Assembly: GCF_047553045.1 (NCBI RefSeq) | Contig: NZ_CP180208.1 | Location: forward strand, 1,860,001 to 1,924,000 | DNA length: 64,000 bases | Reading direction: 5' to 3' | Origin: Sphingomonas_L flavalba_A | GTDB lineage: Bacteria; Pseudomonadota; Alphaproteobacteria; Sphingomonadales; Sphingomonadaceae | Shown: positions 32,774 to 42,284 of the stretch, piece by piece | How positions within the stretch are numbered: position 1 is the stretch's first letter | Layout: the number at the start of each line of letters is the position of its first letter | Program-made: the position numbers and the translations under genes | Notes under the pieces: generated by a model | Told to the model about the DNA's origin: nothing | Seen by the model: only the letters and a program-made list of their open reading frames with translations | The model's database searches: none

Positions 32774-33196
32774 TTGTTGCTCCACATCCTCGCGCGCGGG
32801 CGGATCGGACGCGGGCCGGAGGCCGATCTGGTCGACCGCTACATGAAACGCATCGCCTGGCCCTGGCGGGTGACCGAATTGCCAGATCGTGGCGGTCGCG
32901 TGCCGGCGCAAGAGCCCGGAACAGTGCTGATCGTGCTCGATGAAAAGGGCCGCGACCTGCCATCGACCGACCTCGCCCACCGCCTCGGCCGCTGGCGCGA
33001 CGATGGCCGGCGCGAGGCGCGCTTCGTGATCGGCGCCGCGGACGGGCATGCCCCGGCGCTGCGTGACGAAGCGGACCTGCTGCTCGCCTTCGGCCAGGCA
33101 ACCTGGCCGCACCTGCTCGCCCGCGCGATGCTCGCCGAGCAGTTGTGGCGGGCGACCAGCATTCTCGCCGGCCATCCCTATCACCGCGACGGGTGA
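32774..33196 (+). CDS. rlmH: 23S rRNA (pseudouridine1915-N3)-methyltransferase
   Basis: 140 residues; the start at 32774 is TTG followed by a second TTG, 8 bases after rsfS. RlmH is a small SPOUT methyltransferase acting on the 23S helix 69. LIVLDEKGRDLPSTDLAHRL and ARFVIGAADGHAPALRDEAD (the SPOUT SAM knot), and the C-terminal AEQLWRATSILAGHPYHRD, match the family. Its TGA overlaps the next gene's GTG (GTGA). Confidence 0.94.
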   Translation: MLLHILARGRIGRGPEADLVDRYMKRIAWPWRVTELPDRGGRVPAQEPGTVLIVLDEKGRDLPSTDLAHRLGRWRDDGRREARFVIGAADGHAPALRDEADLLLAFGQATWPHLLARAMLAEQLWRATSILAGHPYHRDG

Positions 33197-34410
33197 CGGT
33201 GGCGCGCGGCCTCGCCCTGCCCGCTTTCGCAGCCGGTGTCGCCGCATTGGCGCTCGCCGTCCCCGGCTTCATGCCGCCCGCCGCCGCCCAGACGATCGCC
33301 GAGGAACGGCGCGATCTCGCTCGCGCGCTCGACGATGCGCGCCGTGCGACCGCGCGGTCACAGGCGCTCGAACAACAGGCGAAGGCCGCGCTAGACGATG
33401 CCGCCGCCGCCCGCTCGCGCGAAGCGGCGGTCGCCGCCCGTATTCAGGCGGCGGAGGCCGACATCCACGCCGCCGAGGCGCGGGTTGCCATCGTCGAACG
33501 TATGCGCCGCGCTCAGCGCGCCCGGCTCGCCGCGCGGCAGCAGCCGATCGCCCAGCTCACCGCCGCGTTGCAGGCGATGGCGCGGCGTCCCACGGCCATG
33601 GCGGTGGTTCAGCCCGGTTCGGTCGCGGACATGGTCCATGTCCGGGCGATGCTGGCGACACTGATGCCGGTCATCCACGAACGCACCGCCGCGCTCCGCG
33701 CAGAAGTTGCGGAGGGGGAGCGCCTGCGCCGCCTGGCCGGCCAGGCGCTGGCCGGGGTGCGCGCCGGCCAGCAACGGCTGGTCGACGAACGCGCTGAACT
33801 CGCCCGGCTCGCCGTCGCTCATCGCCGCCGTTCGCAGACGCTGCGCAACGAAGCCACGCTGGAAGCCGATCGGGCGATCGCCCTTGGAGAGCAGGCACAC
33901 GACATCACCGATCTGATGGCGGATCTGAACCGTCAGGCCCGGACCCGCGACACGCTGGCCGCACTGCCCGGACCACTGCCGCGACCGGCCCAGCCCGGCG
34001 CCGCCACCGCCCTGCCCATTCCGGCCGAATCGCCCCTGCCCGCCGGGCGGCCGCGCTACCGGCTGCCGGTCAACGGCACAGTCGTCGCCGGGCTGGGGGA
34101 AATTTCGCGCGCCGGCGTCCGCTCGCGCGGGCTGACCATCGCCGCGCGCGCCGGCGCGCAGGTCGTCGCCCCTGCCGCCGGGCGCATCGTCTTTGCCGGC
34201 GCCTATCGCGGCTATGACCGGATCGTCATCGTCGATCATGGCGGCGGCTGGACCTCGCTGCTGACCGGCCTGGACGGTATCGCGGTGGCAATCGGCGATA
34301 CGGTGGTACAGGGCAGCCCGCTTGGCCGCACCGGCCCGCGCCACCCACAGGTCACCGTAGAACTGCGCCATGACGCAACGCCGATCGATATCACCCGGCT
34401 GGTCGGATAG
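33193..34410 (+). CDS. EnvC-like murein hydrolase activator (degenerate LytM)
   Basis: 405 residues from GTG 33193, which overlaps the rlmH stop by four bases and gives a clean signal peptide (VARGLALPAFAAGVAALALA, cleavage after PPAAAQ). The middle is a long coiled coil (about 35-250). The C-terminal LytM fold is recognisable (GLTIAARAGAQVVAPAAGRI, YDRIVIVDHGGGWTSLL), but the usual zinc ligands are replaced: the HxxxD and HxH boxes are absent (LLTGLDG where LYGH is expected). That is the EnvC state, which activates amidases instead of cutting peptidoglycan. Next to ctpA, as often seen. Confidence 0.85.
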   Translation: MTVARGLALPAFAAGVAALALAVPGFMPPAAAQTIAEERRDLARALDDARRATARSQALEQQAKAALDDAAAARSREAAVAARIQAAEADIHAAEARVAIVERMRRAQRARLAARQQPIAQLTAALQAMARRPTAMAVVQPGSVADMVHVRAMLATLMPVIHERTAALRAEVAEGERLRRLAGQALAGVRAGQQRLVDERAELARLAVAHRRRSQTLRNEATLEADRAIALGEQAHDITDLMADLNRQARTRDTLAALPGPLPRPAQPGAATALPIPAESPLPAGRPRYRLPVNGTVVAGLGEISRAGVRSRGLTIAARAGAQVVAPAAGRIVFAGAYRGYDRIVIVDHGGGWTSLLTGLDGIAVAIGDTVVQGSPLGRTGPRHPQVTVELRHDATPIDITRLVG

Positions 34411-34508
34411 GGTGCGTGGCGCTCCCCGCACACCGCGACAACAGCGGTTGGGATTCGCCGCGAATGCCTGTAGAGTCGTCGCCCCTGCGTGTTAGGACCC
34501 GTTGTCTG

Positions 34509-35858
34509 ATGCCGAAATCCCTGTTCAGCGCCCCCGTTCTGCGCGCTGCCGCGCTGGTTTCGGCGCTGGCTCTCGTCCCCGTCACCAATGCCGGTCTGGC
34601 CGCGGTCGACAGCGCGACCTTCCGCGAACTCGATACGTTCATGGACGTGTTCCAGCGGGTCCGCGCCGACTATGTCGACAAGGTTGATGACAAGACACTG
34701 CTCAAGGGCGCCATCGACGGCATGCTCGCCAGCCTCGATCCGCACAGTTCCTATCTGGACGAGGCGGATTTCGACAATCTGCGTACCCAGACCGATGGTA
34801 ATTACGGCGGCATCGGCCTGACCGTCACGATGGAGGACGGCGCGGTCAAAGTCGTCACCCCGACGGAGGATACCCCCGCTTTCCGCGCCGGCATCAAGGC
34901 CGGCGACTACATCACCCACCTCGACGGCGTTTTGCTCTATGGCGGCACGCTGAACGAAGCGGTCAGCCAGATGCGCGGCAAGCCGGGCACCGACATCAAG
35001 ATCACCATCGTCCGCCCCGGCCGCGACAAGCCGTTCGACCTGACGATAACCCGCGAAATCATCGAGCTGAAGCCGGTGAAATGGGAAGTGAAGGGCGACA
35101 TCGGCTACATCAACATCAACAGCTTCTCGAAGAATACCGGGCAGGACGTCCGCGCCGCGCTGCTCGGCATCGACAAGGCGCTCGGCCGCCGGCCGACCGG
35201 CTATGTCGTCGATCTGCGCTCCAACCCCGGCGGTCTGCTCGATCAGGCGATCGAGGTGTCGGACGCCTTCCTGGAACGCGGCGAGATCGTGTCTCAGCGC
35301 GGGCGGGAAAAAGCGGACATCGAACGCTATTACGCCAAGCCGGGTGACGACGCCCACGGCCTGCCGGTGGTCGTACTGGTCGACTCCGGCTCGGCAAGCG
35401 CGGCGGAGATTGTCGCTGGTGCGCTGCAGGATCAGCACCGCGCGCTGGTTATCGGTGATCGCACCTTCGGCAAGGGTTCGGTGCAGACACTATTGCCGTT
35501 AAGCGAGAAAACCGCGCTACGGCTGACCACCGCGCGCTATTTCACCCCGTCCGGCCGCTCGGTGCAGGAAGGCGGAATCGAACCCGACCTGATCGTGCCG
35601 CAGTTGTCCGATCCTGACTACAAGGCGCGCCCGCGCTTCCGCGAAGCCGACCTGCGGCGCCACCTGATCAACGAAGCGAAGGTCGACAACAGCCTGCTGG
35701 AAGACGACACCAAGGACGATCCGCGCTTCACGCAGACCGCCGAAGAGCTGAAGAAGCAGAATATCGAGGATTTCCAGCTCGATTACGCGCTGAAAATCCT
35801 GCGGCGGATCAACGGCACCGCCACGCCGGCACGGGTAGCACAGGCCGGCAAGCGTTGA
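34509..35858 (+). CDS. ctpA: Carboxy-terminal processing protease, S41 family
   Basis: 449 residues from ATG 34509; the upstream open frame has no signal peptide. A signal sequence (PKSLFSAPVLRAAALVSALA, end near NAGLAA) directs it to the periplasm. It has a PDZ domain (about 105-185: GIGLTVTMEDGAVKVVTPTE), then the S41 core with catalytic Ser295 in DSGSASAAEIVAG and Lys322 in FGKGSVQT. CtpA-type proteases trim C-termini of envelope proteins and can control peptidoglycan hydrolases, which suits the adjacent envC-like gene. Its TGA overlaps the dsbB frame by four bases. Confidence 0.94.
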   Translation: MPKSLFSAPVLRAAALVSALALVPVTNAGLAAVDSATFRELDTFMDVFQRVRADYVDKVDDKTLLKGAIDGMLASLDPHSSYLDEADFDNLRTQTDGNYGGIGLTVTMEDGAVKVVTPTEDTPAFRAGIKAGDYITHLDGVLLYGGTLNEAVSQMRGKPGTDIKITIVRPGRDKPFDLTITREIIELKPVKWEVKGDIGYININSFSKNTGQDVRAALLGIDKALGRRPTGYVVDLRSNPGGLLDQAIEVSDAFLERGEIVSQRGREKADIERYYAKPGDDAHGLPVVVLVDSGSASAAEIVAGALQDQHRALVIGDRTFGKGSVQTLLPLSEKTALRLTTARYFTPSGRSVQEGGIEPDLIVPQLSDPDYKARPRFREADLRRHLINEAKVDNSLLEDDTKDDPRFTQTAEELKKQNIEDFQLDYALKILRRINGTATPARVAQAGKR

Positions 35859-36349
35859 ACGGCATGGCCCGCGATCCCTTCGCCACCGCCCGGCTGATCG
35901 CGCTCGCCGCCCCGGCGCTGCTCCTCGGCGGCGCGCTGCTGTCGCAATATGTCGGCGGCCTCTACCCGTGCGAAATGTGCTACTGGCAACGCTGGCCGCA
36001 CGCCGCCGCCATCGTCCTCGCCATCTTCGCGATCCTGCTGCGCCGCACCAGCTTCGGCCGGCTGCTGACCGCCCTCGCCGCCGCCGCCATTCTGGTCAGC
36101 GGCGCGATCGGCGTGTTCCACGCCGGCGTCGAATATCACTGGTGGGAAGGGCTGACCCGATGCGCGACCAGCGCCGGCGCCAGCGGCGGCGATGTTCTCG
36201 CCACTATCTGGGCGACGCCACTGATCCGCTGTGATCAGGCCCAGTGGACGCTCGGCGGCATTTCGCTCGCCGGCTACAACGCCCTCTTTTCGATCGGCGC
36301 CGCCATCGCCATCTTCATCCTGCTTGGACGCAAGGGAGCACCGCGATGA
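35855..36349 (+). CDS. dsbB: Disulfide bond formation protein B
   Basis: 164 residues starting at TTG 35855 (overlapping ctpA's TGA) or ATG 35864. Four transmembrane helices and the two periplasmic cysteine pairs of DsbB are visible: CEMC in GGLYPCEMCYWQRWPH, and C...C in TRCATSAG and PLIRCDQAQW. DsbB reoxidises DsbA-type proteins and passes electrons to ubiquinone, which fits both coq7 immediately downstream and the DsbA-like proteins at 40805-42284. Overlaps coq7 by four bases. Confidence 0.9.
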   Translation: MNGMARDPFATARLIALAAPALLLGGALLSQYVGGLYPCEMCYWQRWPHAAAIVLAIFAILLRRTSFGRLLTALAAAAILVSGAIGVFHAGVEYHWWEGLTRCATSAGASGGDVLATIWATPLIRCDQAQWTLGGISLAGYNALFSIGAAIAIFILLGRKGAPR

Positions 36350-36876
36350 ATCCGCCCGGCGCGGCGACACCCGATACCGCTGCGATGCTGCGCGTCGATC
36401 AGGCCGGCGAATTCGGCGCCACCCGCATTTACGCCGGGCAACTGGCGGTGCTGGGCGATCGGCATCCAATGGCGCGGACCGTCGCCGGCATGGCCCGGCA
36501 GGAGGAACGCCACCGCCGCCATTTCGACGCAATGCTTGCCGAACGCGGCGTCCGCCCCACCCTGCTCCAGCCTTTCTGGCACGTTGCCGGCTTTGCGCTC
36601 GGCGCGGCAACGGCGGCCATCGGGCCGAAGGCGGCCATGGCCTGCACCGCGGCGATCGAGACGGAGATTGACCGTCATTACGGCCAGCAGCTCGACGAAC
36701 TGGGAGACAGGGACCCGCCGCTCGCCGCCGCCATCGCCGAATTTCAGGCGGAGGAGGTGGAGCATCGTGACGCCGCCATCGCCGCCGGGGCGGAACAGGC
36801 CCCCGCCTATCCGCTGTTGAGCGCCGCGATCCGCCTCGGCTGCCGCGCCGCCATCGCGATGTCGAAACGGATATGA
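36346..36876 (+). CDS. coq7: Demethoxyubiquinone hydroxylase Coq7
   Basis: 176 residues from ATG 36346 (ATGA overlap with dsbB; GGGAG upstream). Di-iron monooxygenase that adds a hydroxyl to the ubiquinone ring before the last UbiG methylation. Iron-ligand motifs are in order: E in DQAGEFGATRIY, E-x-x-H in RQEERHRRHF, E in AIETEIDRHY, and E-x-x-H in EEVEHRD. The Coq7 type, rather than UbiF, is usual in alphaproteobacteria. ubiG lies 19 kb away. Confidence 0.94.
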   Translation: MNPPGAATPDTAAMLRVDQAGEFGATRIYAGQLAVLGDRHPMARTVAGMARQEERHRRHFDAMLAERGVRPTLLQPFWHVAGFALGAATAAIGPKAAMACTAAIETEIDRHYGQQLDELGDRDPPLAAAIAEFQAEEVEHRDAAIAAGAEQAPAYPLLSAAIRLGCRAAIAMSKRI

Positions 36877-36923
36877 TCGATTCCCCCGCGCGTTCGCGGG
36901 GCAGACTGGAGAGTATTGGAACG

Positions 36924-37304
36924 ATGAGACTGCCCCTCGCCGCCGCGTCGCTCGCCCTTGCCGCCGCCCTCGCCCCGGCCTCGGTCGCCGCTCAGGCGTC
37001 CGAACGGGTGCTGACCATTTTCGGCAACGACAAATGTCCGGCCGACACTATCTGCGTCCGCGCGCCCGAAAACGATCGCTACCGGATTCCAAAGGAACTG
37101 CGCCGTAGCGTGCCGACGCCGGAAGACCGTAGCTGGGCGACGCGGGTCGGCACGATGGAATATACCGGGCGCACCGGCACCGGCAGCTGCTCGCCGGTCG
37201 GCGCCGGCGGCTGGACCGGCTGCTATCAGAAGATGCTGCGCGAAGCCCGCGATGAACGCCGCGCCGCCGCCGAGGAACGCGAACAGAACCAGCCGCAGCG
37301 TTGA
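36924..37304 (+). CDS. Small secreted protein of unknown function
   Basis: 126 residues from ATG 36924 (GGAG-like sites upstream; an earlier ATG gives a non-signal extension). A signal peptide (RLPLAAASLALAAALAPASV, end near AAQA) is followed by FGNDKCPADTICVRAPENDR, a region with four cysteines overall, and a charged Arg/Glu tail. Placed after coq7 with a 48-base gap and convergent with smc. I recall similar uncharacterised sphingomonad proteins but cannot assign a role. Confidence 0.7.
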   Translation: MRLPLAAASLALAAALAPASVAAQASERVLTIFGNDKCPADTICVRAPENDRYRIPKELRRSVPTPEDRSWATRVGTMEYTGRTGTGSCSPVGAGGWTGCYQKMLREARDERRAAAEEREQNQPQR

Positions 37305-37325
37305 TGCAGTAGCGTCGCTCCGTTC

Positions 37326-40300
37326 CTACTCTGCCGCCAGCAGCCGCTCCGCCCCGCCCAGATCGACGGAAACGAGCCGGGACACGCCCTGCTCGACCAT
37401 CGTCACGCCGAACAGCCTGTGCATCCGGCTCATCGTCACGACATTGTGAGTGACGATCAGGTAACGCGTATCCGCCTCTCCGACCATCGCGTCGAGCAGG
37501 TCGCAGAACCGCTCGATATTGGCGTCGTCGAGCGGCGCATCGACCTCGTCCAGCACGCAGATCGGCGCCGGATTGGTCAGAAACAGGCCAAAGATCAGCG
37601 CCACCGCGGTCAGCGCCTGCTCCCCGCCCGACAGCAAAGTCAGCGCCGCCAGCTTCTTGCCCGGCGGCTGCGCCATAATCTCCAGTCCCGCCTCCAGCGG
37701 ATCGTCGGAATCGACCAGCTGCAAATAGGCTTCGCCGCCGTTGAACAGGGTGGTGAACAGCCGGCGGAAATGCCCGTCCACCGCCTCGAACGCGGCGAGC
37801 AGCCGGGTCCGCCCCTCGCGGTTCAGGCTGCCGATCGATCCGCGCAGCCGGTTGACCGCCTGGGTCAGCTCGTCGCGCTCGGCGACATTGGCGGCATGGT
37901 TTTCTTCCAGCTCGCGCAATTCCTGTTCGGCGACCAGATTGACCGGGCCGATCCGCTCGCGGTCGAGCACCAGCCGGTCGTGCCGCCCGGCCTCGGCGGC
38001 AACATCGCCAACCTCGTCACTGGCAAAACCCACGCGCTCGGCCAGCAGCACCGGCGGACATTCGAACCGCTCGCCGGACAGGCGGCCCATCTCCAGCCGC
38101 CGTTGCTCCTGATTCTCGGCCCGTGCCGCCGTGCCGGCGCGCGCCTCGCGGGCCTGTGCCAGCACCTCCCCCGCCGCCGCCAGCGCCGCTTCCGCCGCGC
38201 GCAGCTTCGCCTCCGCCTCGCGCTCCGCTGCCGCCAGCGACTCGGCGTCGGCGGCGCTTTGCGCCCGTTCGGCGGACAGCGTGGCAATCCGCGCGTCCAG
38301 CGCCGCCGGCGCCTCGGTCAGGGTCAACGCCTCCGCCTCGGCCGCGCGGGCGCGCTTGGTCATGTCCTCGATTCGCCGGGCCGCATCGCCGGCGCGGCTG
38401 CGCCAGCTTTTCACCTCGGCCTGCGCGGCGATACGGCGACCCCGGTCGGCGTCGACCGCCCGGTTGGCGGCCGCCGCCTCGGCCTTCAACTGCACGACAT
38501 GCTGCTGCGCCCGCTCGCTGGCCCCGCGTAGCGCGTCGACCGCGCTCGCCGTCGCCGCACCATCGGGCAGGGCCGCCAGCATCGCCTCCGCCTCTCCCAG
38601 CGCCGTCGTCGCCTCGCCGCGTTCCGCCTCGGACCGGGCGGCGCGCTCGTCCAGTTCGGCGCGGCGTCCCGCCAGCCGCTCGATCGCGACAACCGCCTGA
38701 TCCTCTTCGCGCCTCGCGGTGCGAGCGCGATTTTCCGCCGCACTACGTTCTTCCCGCGCCGCAGCGATCGCCGCCGCCACCTCGGCCAGTGCCGCCAGCG
38801 CCGCCGCCAGCGCCGCTTCCTCGCGCTTCACCACCGCCTGCGCCGGCGGCAATGCCGCCTCGATCTCCGCCAGCCGGTTGACGCGGATCAGCCGCTCTGC
38901 CGCCGCCGCGCCATCGCCGCTGGCGACAAACCCGTCCCAGCGGCGCAGCGTTCCGGCGCGGGTGACAATCCGCTGCCCCACCGCCAGCGGCGCGCCATCG
39001 TCGCTGTCGACGACGCCGATCTGCGCCAGCCGCCGGCTCAGCGCCCCCGGCGCGCTGACATGGTCGGCCAGCGGCTCGGTGCCCGGCGGCAATGCCGGGT
39101 CGCCCGCCTGCGCCTCCGCCCCGGCCCAGCGCCGCGCGCCTTCCAGCCCGGCTTCCAGGTCGTCGCCCAGCGCCGCCGCCAGCGCATGTTCATAGCCCGG
39201 CGCCGCCCGCATCCGCGCCAGCACCGGTCCGGCGGAGCCGTCGTCGCGAACCAGCGCCTTTTCCAACGCCCGCGCCTCGCCCTCCAGTGCCGCCAGCGCC
39301 GATCGCGCCGCCGCTCCGGCCGCTTCCGCCTGCGTCCGCGCCTCGGCGGCGGCGGCACGCGCCGTCTCGCCCTGCTCGATCCGCCCGGCCGCCGCCGTCG
39401 CCTCGGCCTCCGCCGCTGCACGCGTCGCCATTGCCGCATCGCGCACGGCGATCAGCGGCGCTTCCTCGCCCAGCCCGGCCAGTTCCTGCGCCAGCCGTTC
39501 GCAATCCTGCGCCGCGCGCTCGGCCCGTCCGCGCGCCGCCGCCGCCGCCGCCTGCGCCACCCGCGCATCGGCCTGCTCCGCCGCCTGCGCACCCAGCGCG
39601 CGGGCCAGCGCCACTTCCGCGTCGCGCGCCGCCAGCTCGGCCGCCGCCGTTTGCTCGGCCAGCGCCGGCCGGGCGCCCTCGGCGGCGGCGATGCGCGCGT
39701 CCAGCGCCGCCACTTCCTCGCCCAGCCGGGCGATCGCCTCGGCCGCGTCATTGGCCAGCGCGCCTTCACGGGCACGGTCGGCGGCCAGCCGCTCGGTCTG
39801 CTGGGCCAGTTCGGCGATGCGGCGGTCCAGCGCGGCACGCTCGGCCTGCAACGTCGCCAGATTGTGCGCCGCCTCGCTCGCCCGTTCGCGCGCTGCCTGC
39901 GCCGCGCCGCGCGCATCGCCAACGGTGTTCACCGCTTCCGCGCTCCACACCGCCGCCGCGCGCTGGGCCTCGGCCGCCTTGGCAACCGTCTCCTCGGCCG
40001 CCGCCGCTTCCGCCTTGGCCGCATCCGCCGCGGCCGCCGCGTCGCGCCAGCGCGCGAAAATCAGCCGCGCCTCCGCCACCCGGATTTCGGTTGAAAGCTG
40101 GCGATAACGTTCGGCCTGCCGCGCCTGCCGCTTCAACTGGCTCGCGCGCGTCTCCATGTCGGCGATCAGCTCGCCGAGCCGGGTCAGGTTGGCTTCGGTC
40201 GCGCGCAGCTTCTGCTCGGCGTCGCGGCGGCGGACGTGCAGCCCGGCGATCCCGGCCGCTTCCTCCAGCATCGCGCGCCGCTCCGCCGGCTTTGCCGCGA

Positions 40301-40766
40301 TCACCGCGCCGATCCGCCCCTGGCTGACCAGCGCCGGCGAATGGGCACCGGTCGCCGCATCGGCAAAGATCAGCGCGACATCCTTCGCCCGCACGTCGCG
40401 GCCGTTGACCCGGTAAGCGGAACCGGCGCCGCGTTCGATCCGGCGGACGACCTCCAGCTCGCCGTCTTCGCTGACGCCGATCGGCCCGGCCACCGCGTCG
40501 CCGTCCAGCTCCGCTGCCAACTGCACTTCGGCAAAGCCGCGCGCCGGGCGGGTGGCGGTGCCGGCGAAGATCACGTCTTCCATCCCCCCGCCGCGCATCG
40601 ACTTGGCGGAGGATTCGCCCATCACCCAGCGCAGCGCCTCCAGCAGGTTGGATTTGCCGCAGCCGTTGGGGCCGACAATGCCTGTCAGCCCCGGCTCGAT
40701 CCGCAACTCGGTCGGGTCGACGAAGCTCTTGAACCCCGCCAGCTTGAGCCGCCGGAATCGCATCAC
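37326..40766 (-). CDS. smc: Chromosome segregation protein SMC
   Basis: 1146 residues with full SMC architecture. Walker A GPNGCGKSN is at 32-40. Long Ala/Glu-rich coiled coils flank a hinge near 510-640 (AAALGDDLEAGLEGARRWAG, RRLAQIGVVDSDDG). The C-terminal head has the ABC signature LTLLSGGEQALTAVALIFGL and Walker B ICVLDEVDAPLDDAN. SMC condenses and segregates the chromosome with ScpA/B (not in the window). The very GC-rich coiled coil creates long spurious open frames on the plus strand. Confidence 0.96.
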   Translation of the reverse strand: MMRFRRLKLAGFKSFVDPTELRIEPGLTGIVGPNGCGKSNLLEALRWVMGESSAKSMRGGGMEDVIFAGTATRPARGFAEVQLAAELDGDAVAGPIGVSEDGELEVVRRIERGAGSAYRVNGRDVRAKDVALIFADAATGAHSPALVSQGRIGAVIAAKPAERRAMLEEAAGIAGLHVRRRDAEQKLRATEANLTRLGELIADMETRASQLKRQARQAERYRQLSTEIRVAEARLIFARWRDAAAAADAAKAEAAAAEETVAKAAEAQRAAAVWSAEAVNTVGDARGAAQAARERASEAAHNLATLQAERAALDRRIAELAQQTERLAADRAREGALANDAAEAIARLGEEVAALDARIAAAEGARPALAEQTAAAELAARDAEVALARALGAQAAEQADARVAQAAAAAARGRAERAAQDCERLAQELAGLGEEAPLIAVRDAAMATRAAAEAEATAAAGRIEQGETARAAAAEARTQAEAAGAAARSALAALEGEARALEKALVRDDGSAGPVLARMRAAPGYEHALAAALGDDLEAGLEGARRWAGAEAQAGDPALPPGTEPLADHVSAPGALSRRLAQIGVVDSDDGAPLAVGQRIVTRAGTLRRWDGFVASGDGAAAAERLIRVNRLAEIEAALPPAQAVVKREEAALAAALAALAEVAAAIAAAREERSAAENRARTARREEDQAVVAIERLAGRRAELDERAARSEAERGEATTALGEAEAMLAALPDGAATASAVDALRGASERAQQHVVQLKAEAAAANRAVDADRGRRIAAQAEVKSWRSRAGDAARRIEDMTKRARAAEAEALTLTEAPAALDARIATLSAERAQSAADAESLAAAEREAEAKLRAAEAALAAAGEVLAQAREARAGTAARAENQEQRRLEMGRLSGERFECPPVLLAERVGFASDEVGDVAAEAGRHDRLVLDRERIGPVNLVAEQELRELEENHAANVAERDELTQAVNRLRGSIGSLNREGRTRLLAAFEAVDGHFRRLFTTLFNGGEAYLQLVDSDDPLEAGLEIMAQPPGKKLAALTLLSGGEQALTAVALIFGLFLTNPAPICVLDEVDAPLDDANIERFCDLLDAMVGEADTRYLIVTHNVVTMSRMHRLFGVTMVEQGVSRLVSVDLGGAERLLAAE

Positions 40767-40804
40767 GCCGTCATCCGCGCGTCGGGGCGCCGGGGCTGGG
40801 CCAA

Positions 40805-41551
40805 TCAGGCCCCGGCGGCAATCAACTGCGGCTCCAGCGATTCCCAGGTGCCGGTCGCCTCAAGCATCTTGTCATTGATGAAGAACGTCGGCGTACCAAG
40901 GATCTTCAGCTCCTCATTCGCCTTCTTCTGGATGGCGACCAGCTCGTCGAGCGCCCCCTTGTCGCTCAGGCAGGTTTTCAGTTTGGCGTCGCTGATCCCG
41001 TGCTGGCGGGCGAATTCATCAAGCCCGATCAGCGGCGCCAACGCACCGAACTGCTGGTCCTGCGGCAGCGCGCCGATCCGCTGCTGGTCGGCCTGGGTCA
41101 GCTTCTGTGCCCGGTCGAACATCGCGTTCTGGTAACCGAACAATTGCTCGGTCAGCGGCAGGAACGGCTCCGCGCCGTTGCACCGTGCGATCAGCGACGC
41201 GGTCACGTCGATCGGGTCGCGCACGTAATTGCGCACCTCAAGGCTTACGGTACCCTTCTGGATATACTTGTCGCGCAGCGGCGGGAACGCGGTCTGGCCG
41301 AATTCGGCGCAGTGCGGGCAGGTCATCGACAGATATTCGACCAGCTTCACCTTGGCATTGGGGTTACCGATCAGAAATCCGCCATCGGCAGTCTTGGTGA
41401 CGGTGCTGACCCATTCGGTGCCGGCCGGGGGCGGAACCGCGGGCGCGCTTGCCACCGCATTGCCTTCGGCGGCGTTTTCCGTCGCCTTGTCCTGACACCC
41501 GGCAAGGGTGAGGACGGCGGCCGCGGCGGCGATGGCAAAGGTCGATTTCAT
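40805..41551 (-). CDS. DsbA-family thiol oxidoreductase lipoprotein
   Basis: 248 residues from ATG 41549-41551, with AAGGAG upstream. The signal ends in a lipobox (VLTLAGC), so it should be membrane-anchored in the periplasm. The thioredoxin-like active site is CPHC in YLSMTCPHCAEFG, with the cis-Pro in LGTPTFFIN. The layout matches the DsbA_4/BdbD-like group. It is adjacent to a second, unlipidated paralogue. Functional partner dsbB lies at 35855. Confidence 0.88.
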   Translation of the reverse strand: MKSTFAIAAAAAVLTLAGCQDKATENAAEGNAVASAPAVPPPAGTEWVSTVTKTADGGFLIGNPNAKVKLVEYLSMTCPHCAEFGQTAFPPLRDKYIQKGTVSLEVRNYVRDPIDVTASLIARCNGAEPFLPLTEQLFGYQNAMFDRAQKLTQADQQRIGALPQDQQFGALAPLIGLDEFARQHGISDAKLKTCLSDKGALDELVAIQKKANEELKILGTPTFFINDKMLEATGTWESLEPQLIAAGA

Positions 41552-41594
41552 GACAGGACTGGCTCCTTGCGGTTCGATGGCAAACAAATTGACG

Positions 41595-42284
41595 CTATTT
41601 CGTCGCCGCGCGCAACGCCGGCTCCAACGTCGCCCAACTCGCGGCATTCGGCACCTGCGCGCCGTTTATCGTGAAAGACGGTGTACCGGGGATATGCTCT
41701 TCGTTCCATGCCCGGTCGGCCATCGCGCCGATCAGCTTTTGCTGCGCGGTATCGGCCAGGCAGATGTCCAGCTTCTTCGCCGGCACACCCTGCGCCTCGG
41801 CGATCGCGAACAGGCCGGTCGCCCGCGCTTCCTCGCGCACCGCGTCGTCACGCGGCATTTTCGACAGCCGCTCGGCATTGGCCCGCTCGAACCCGATCGC
41901 CTTGTCCATCCAGTCCTGTTGCGCGGCGAAGATCGCGTCGGACGTCGCGAAGAACCGCGCCGGCCCGCCGCAACGGGCAAGCAGCGTGGCGATGAAATCC
42001 AGCCGGTCGCGGATCGCGTGGCGCAGCTCGACGCTGGTGCTGCCGTCGGCGATGAAATCGCGGCGGATCGGCACCTTGGAATCATTGGCGTAATGCGCGC
42101 AGTGCGGGCAGGTGTAGCTGGCATATTCGACCAGCTTGACCTTGGCATTCGGGTTGCCGACGACATAGGCGCCGGTCGCGCTCACCGTCACATGTCTGGT
42201 CCAGTCGGTCTTCGGCGCCGCGCCGGGCAGCAGCGCCAGGCCAAGCGCCAGCACCATCCATCGCGCCCACTGACCCGCCATCAT
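41595..42284 (-). CDS. DsbA-family thiol oxidoreductase, second copy
   Basis: 229 residues; the start overlaps the stop of the upstream DUF721 gene (ATGA). It has a secretory signal (WARWMVLALGLALLPGAAPK) without a lipobox. The CPHC active site in YASYTCPHCAHYA and cis-Pro in IPGTPSFTIN are kept. Clear paralogue of the downstream gene: both carry GNPNAKVKLVEY before the active site. The pair lies upstream of smc on the same strand. Confidence 0.87.
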   Translation of the reverse strand: MMAGQWARWMVLALGLALLPGAAPKTDWTRHVTVSATGAYVVGNPNAKVKLVEYASYTCPHCAHYANDSKVPIRRDFIADGSTSVELRHAIRDRLDFIATLLARCGGPARFFATSDAIFAAQQDWMDKAIGFERANAERLSKMPRDDAVREEARATGLFAIAEAQGVPAKKLDICLADTAQQKLIGAMADRAWNEEHIPGTPSFTINGAQVPNAASWATLEPALRAATK

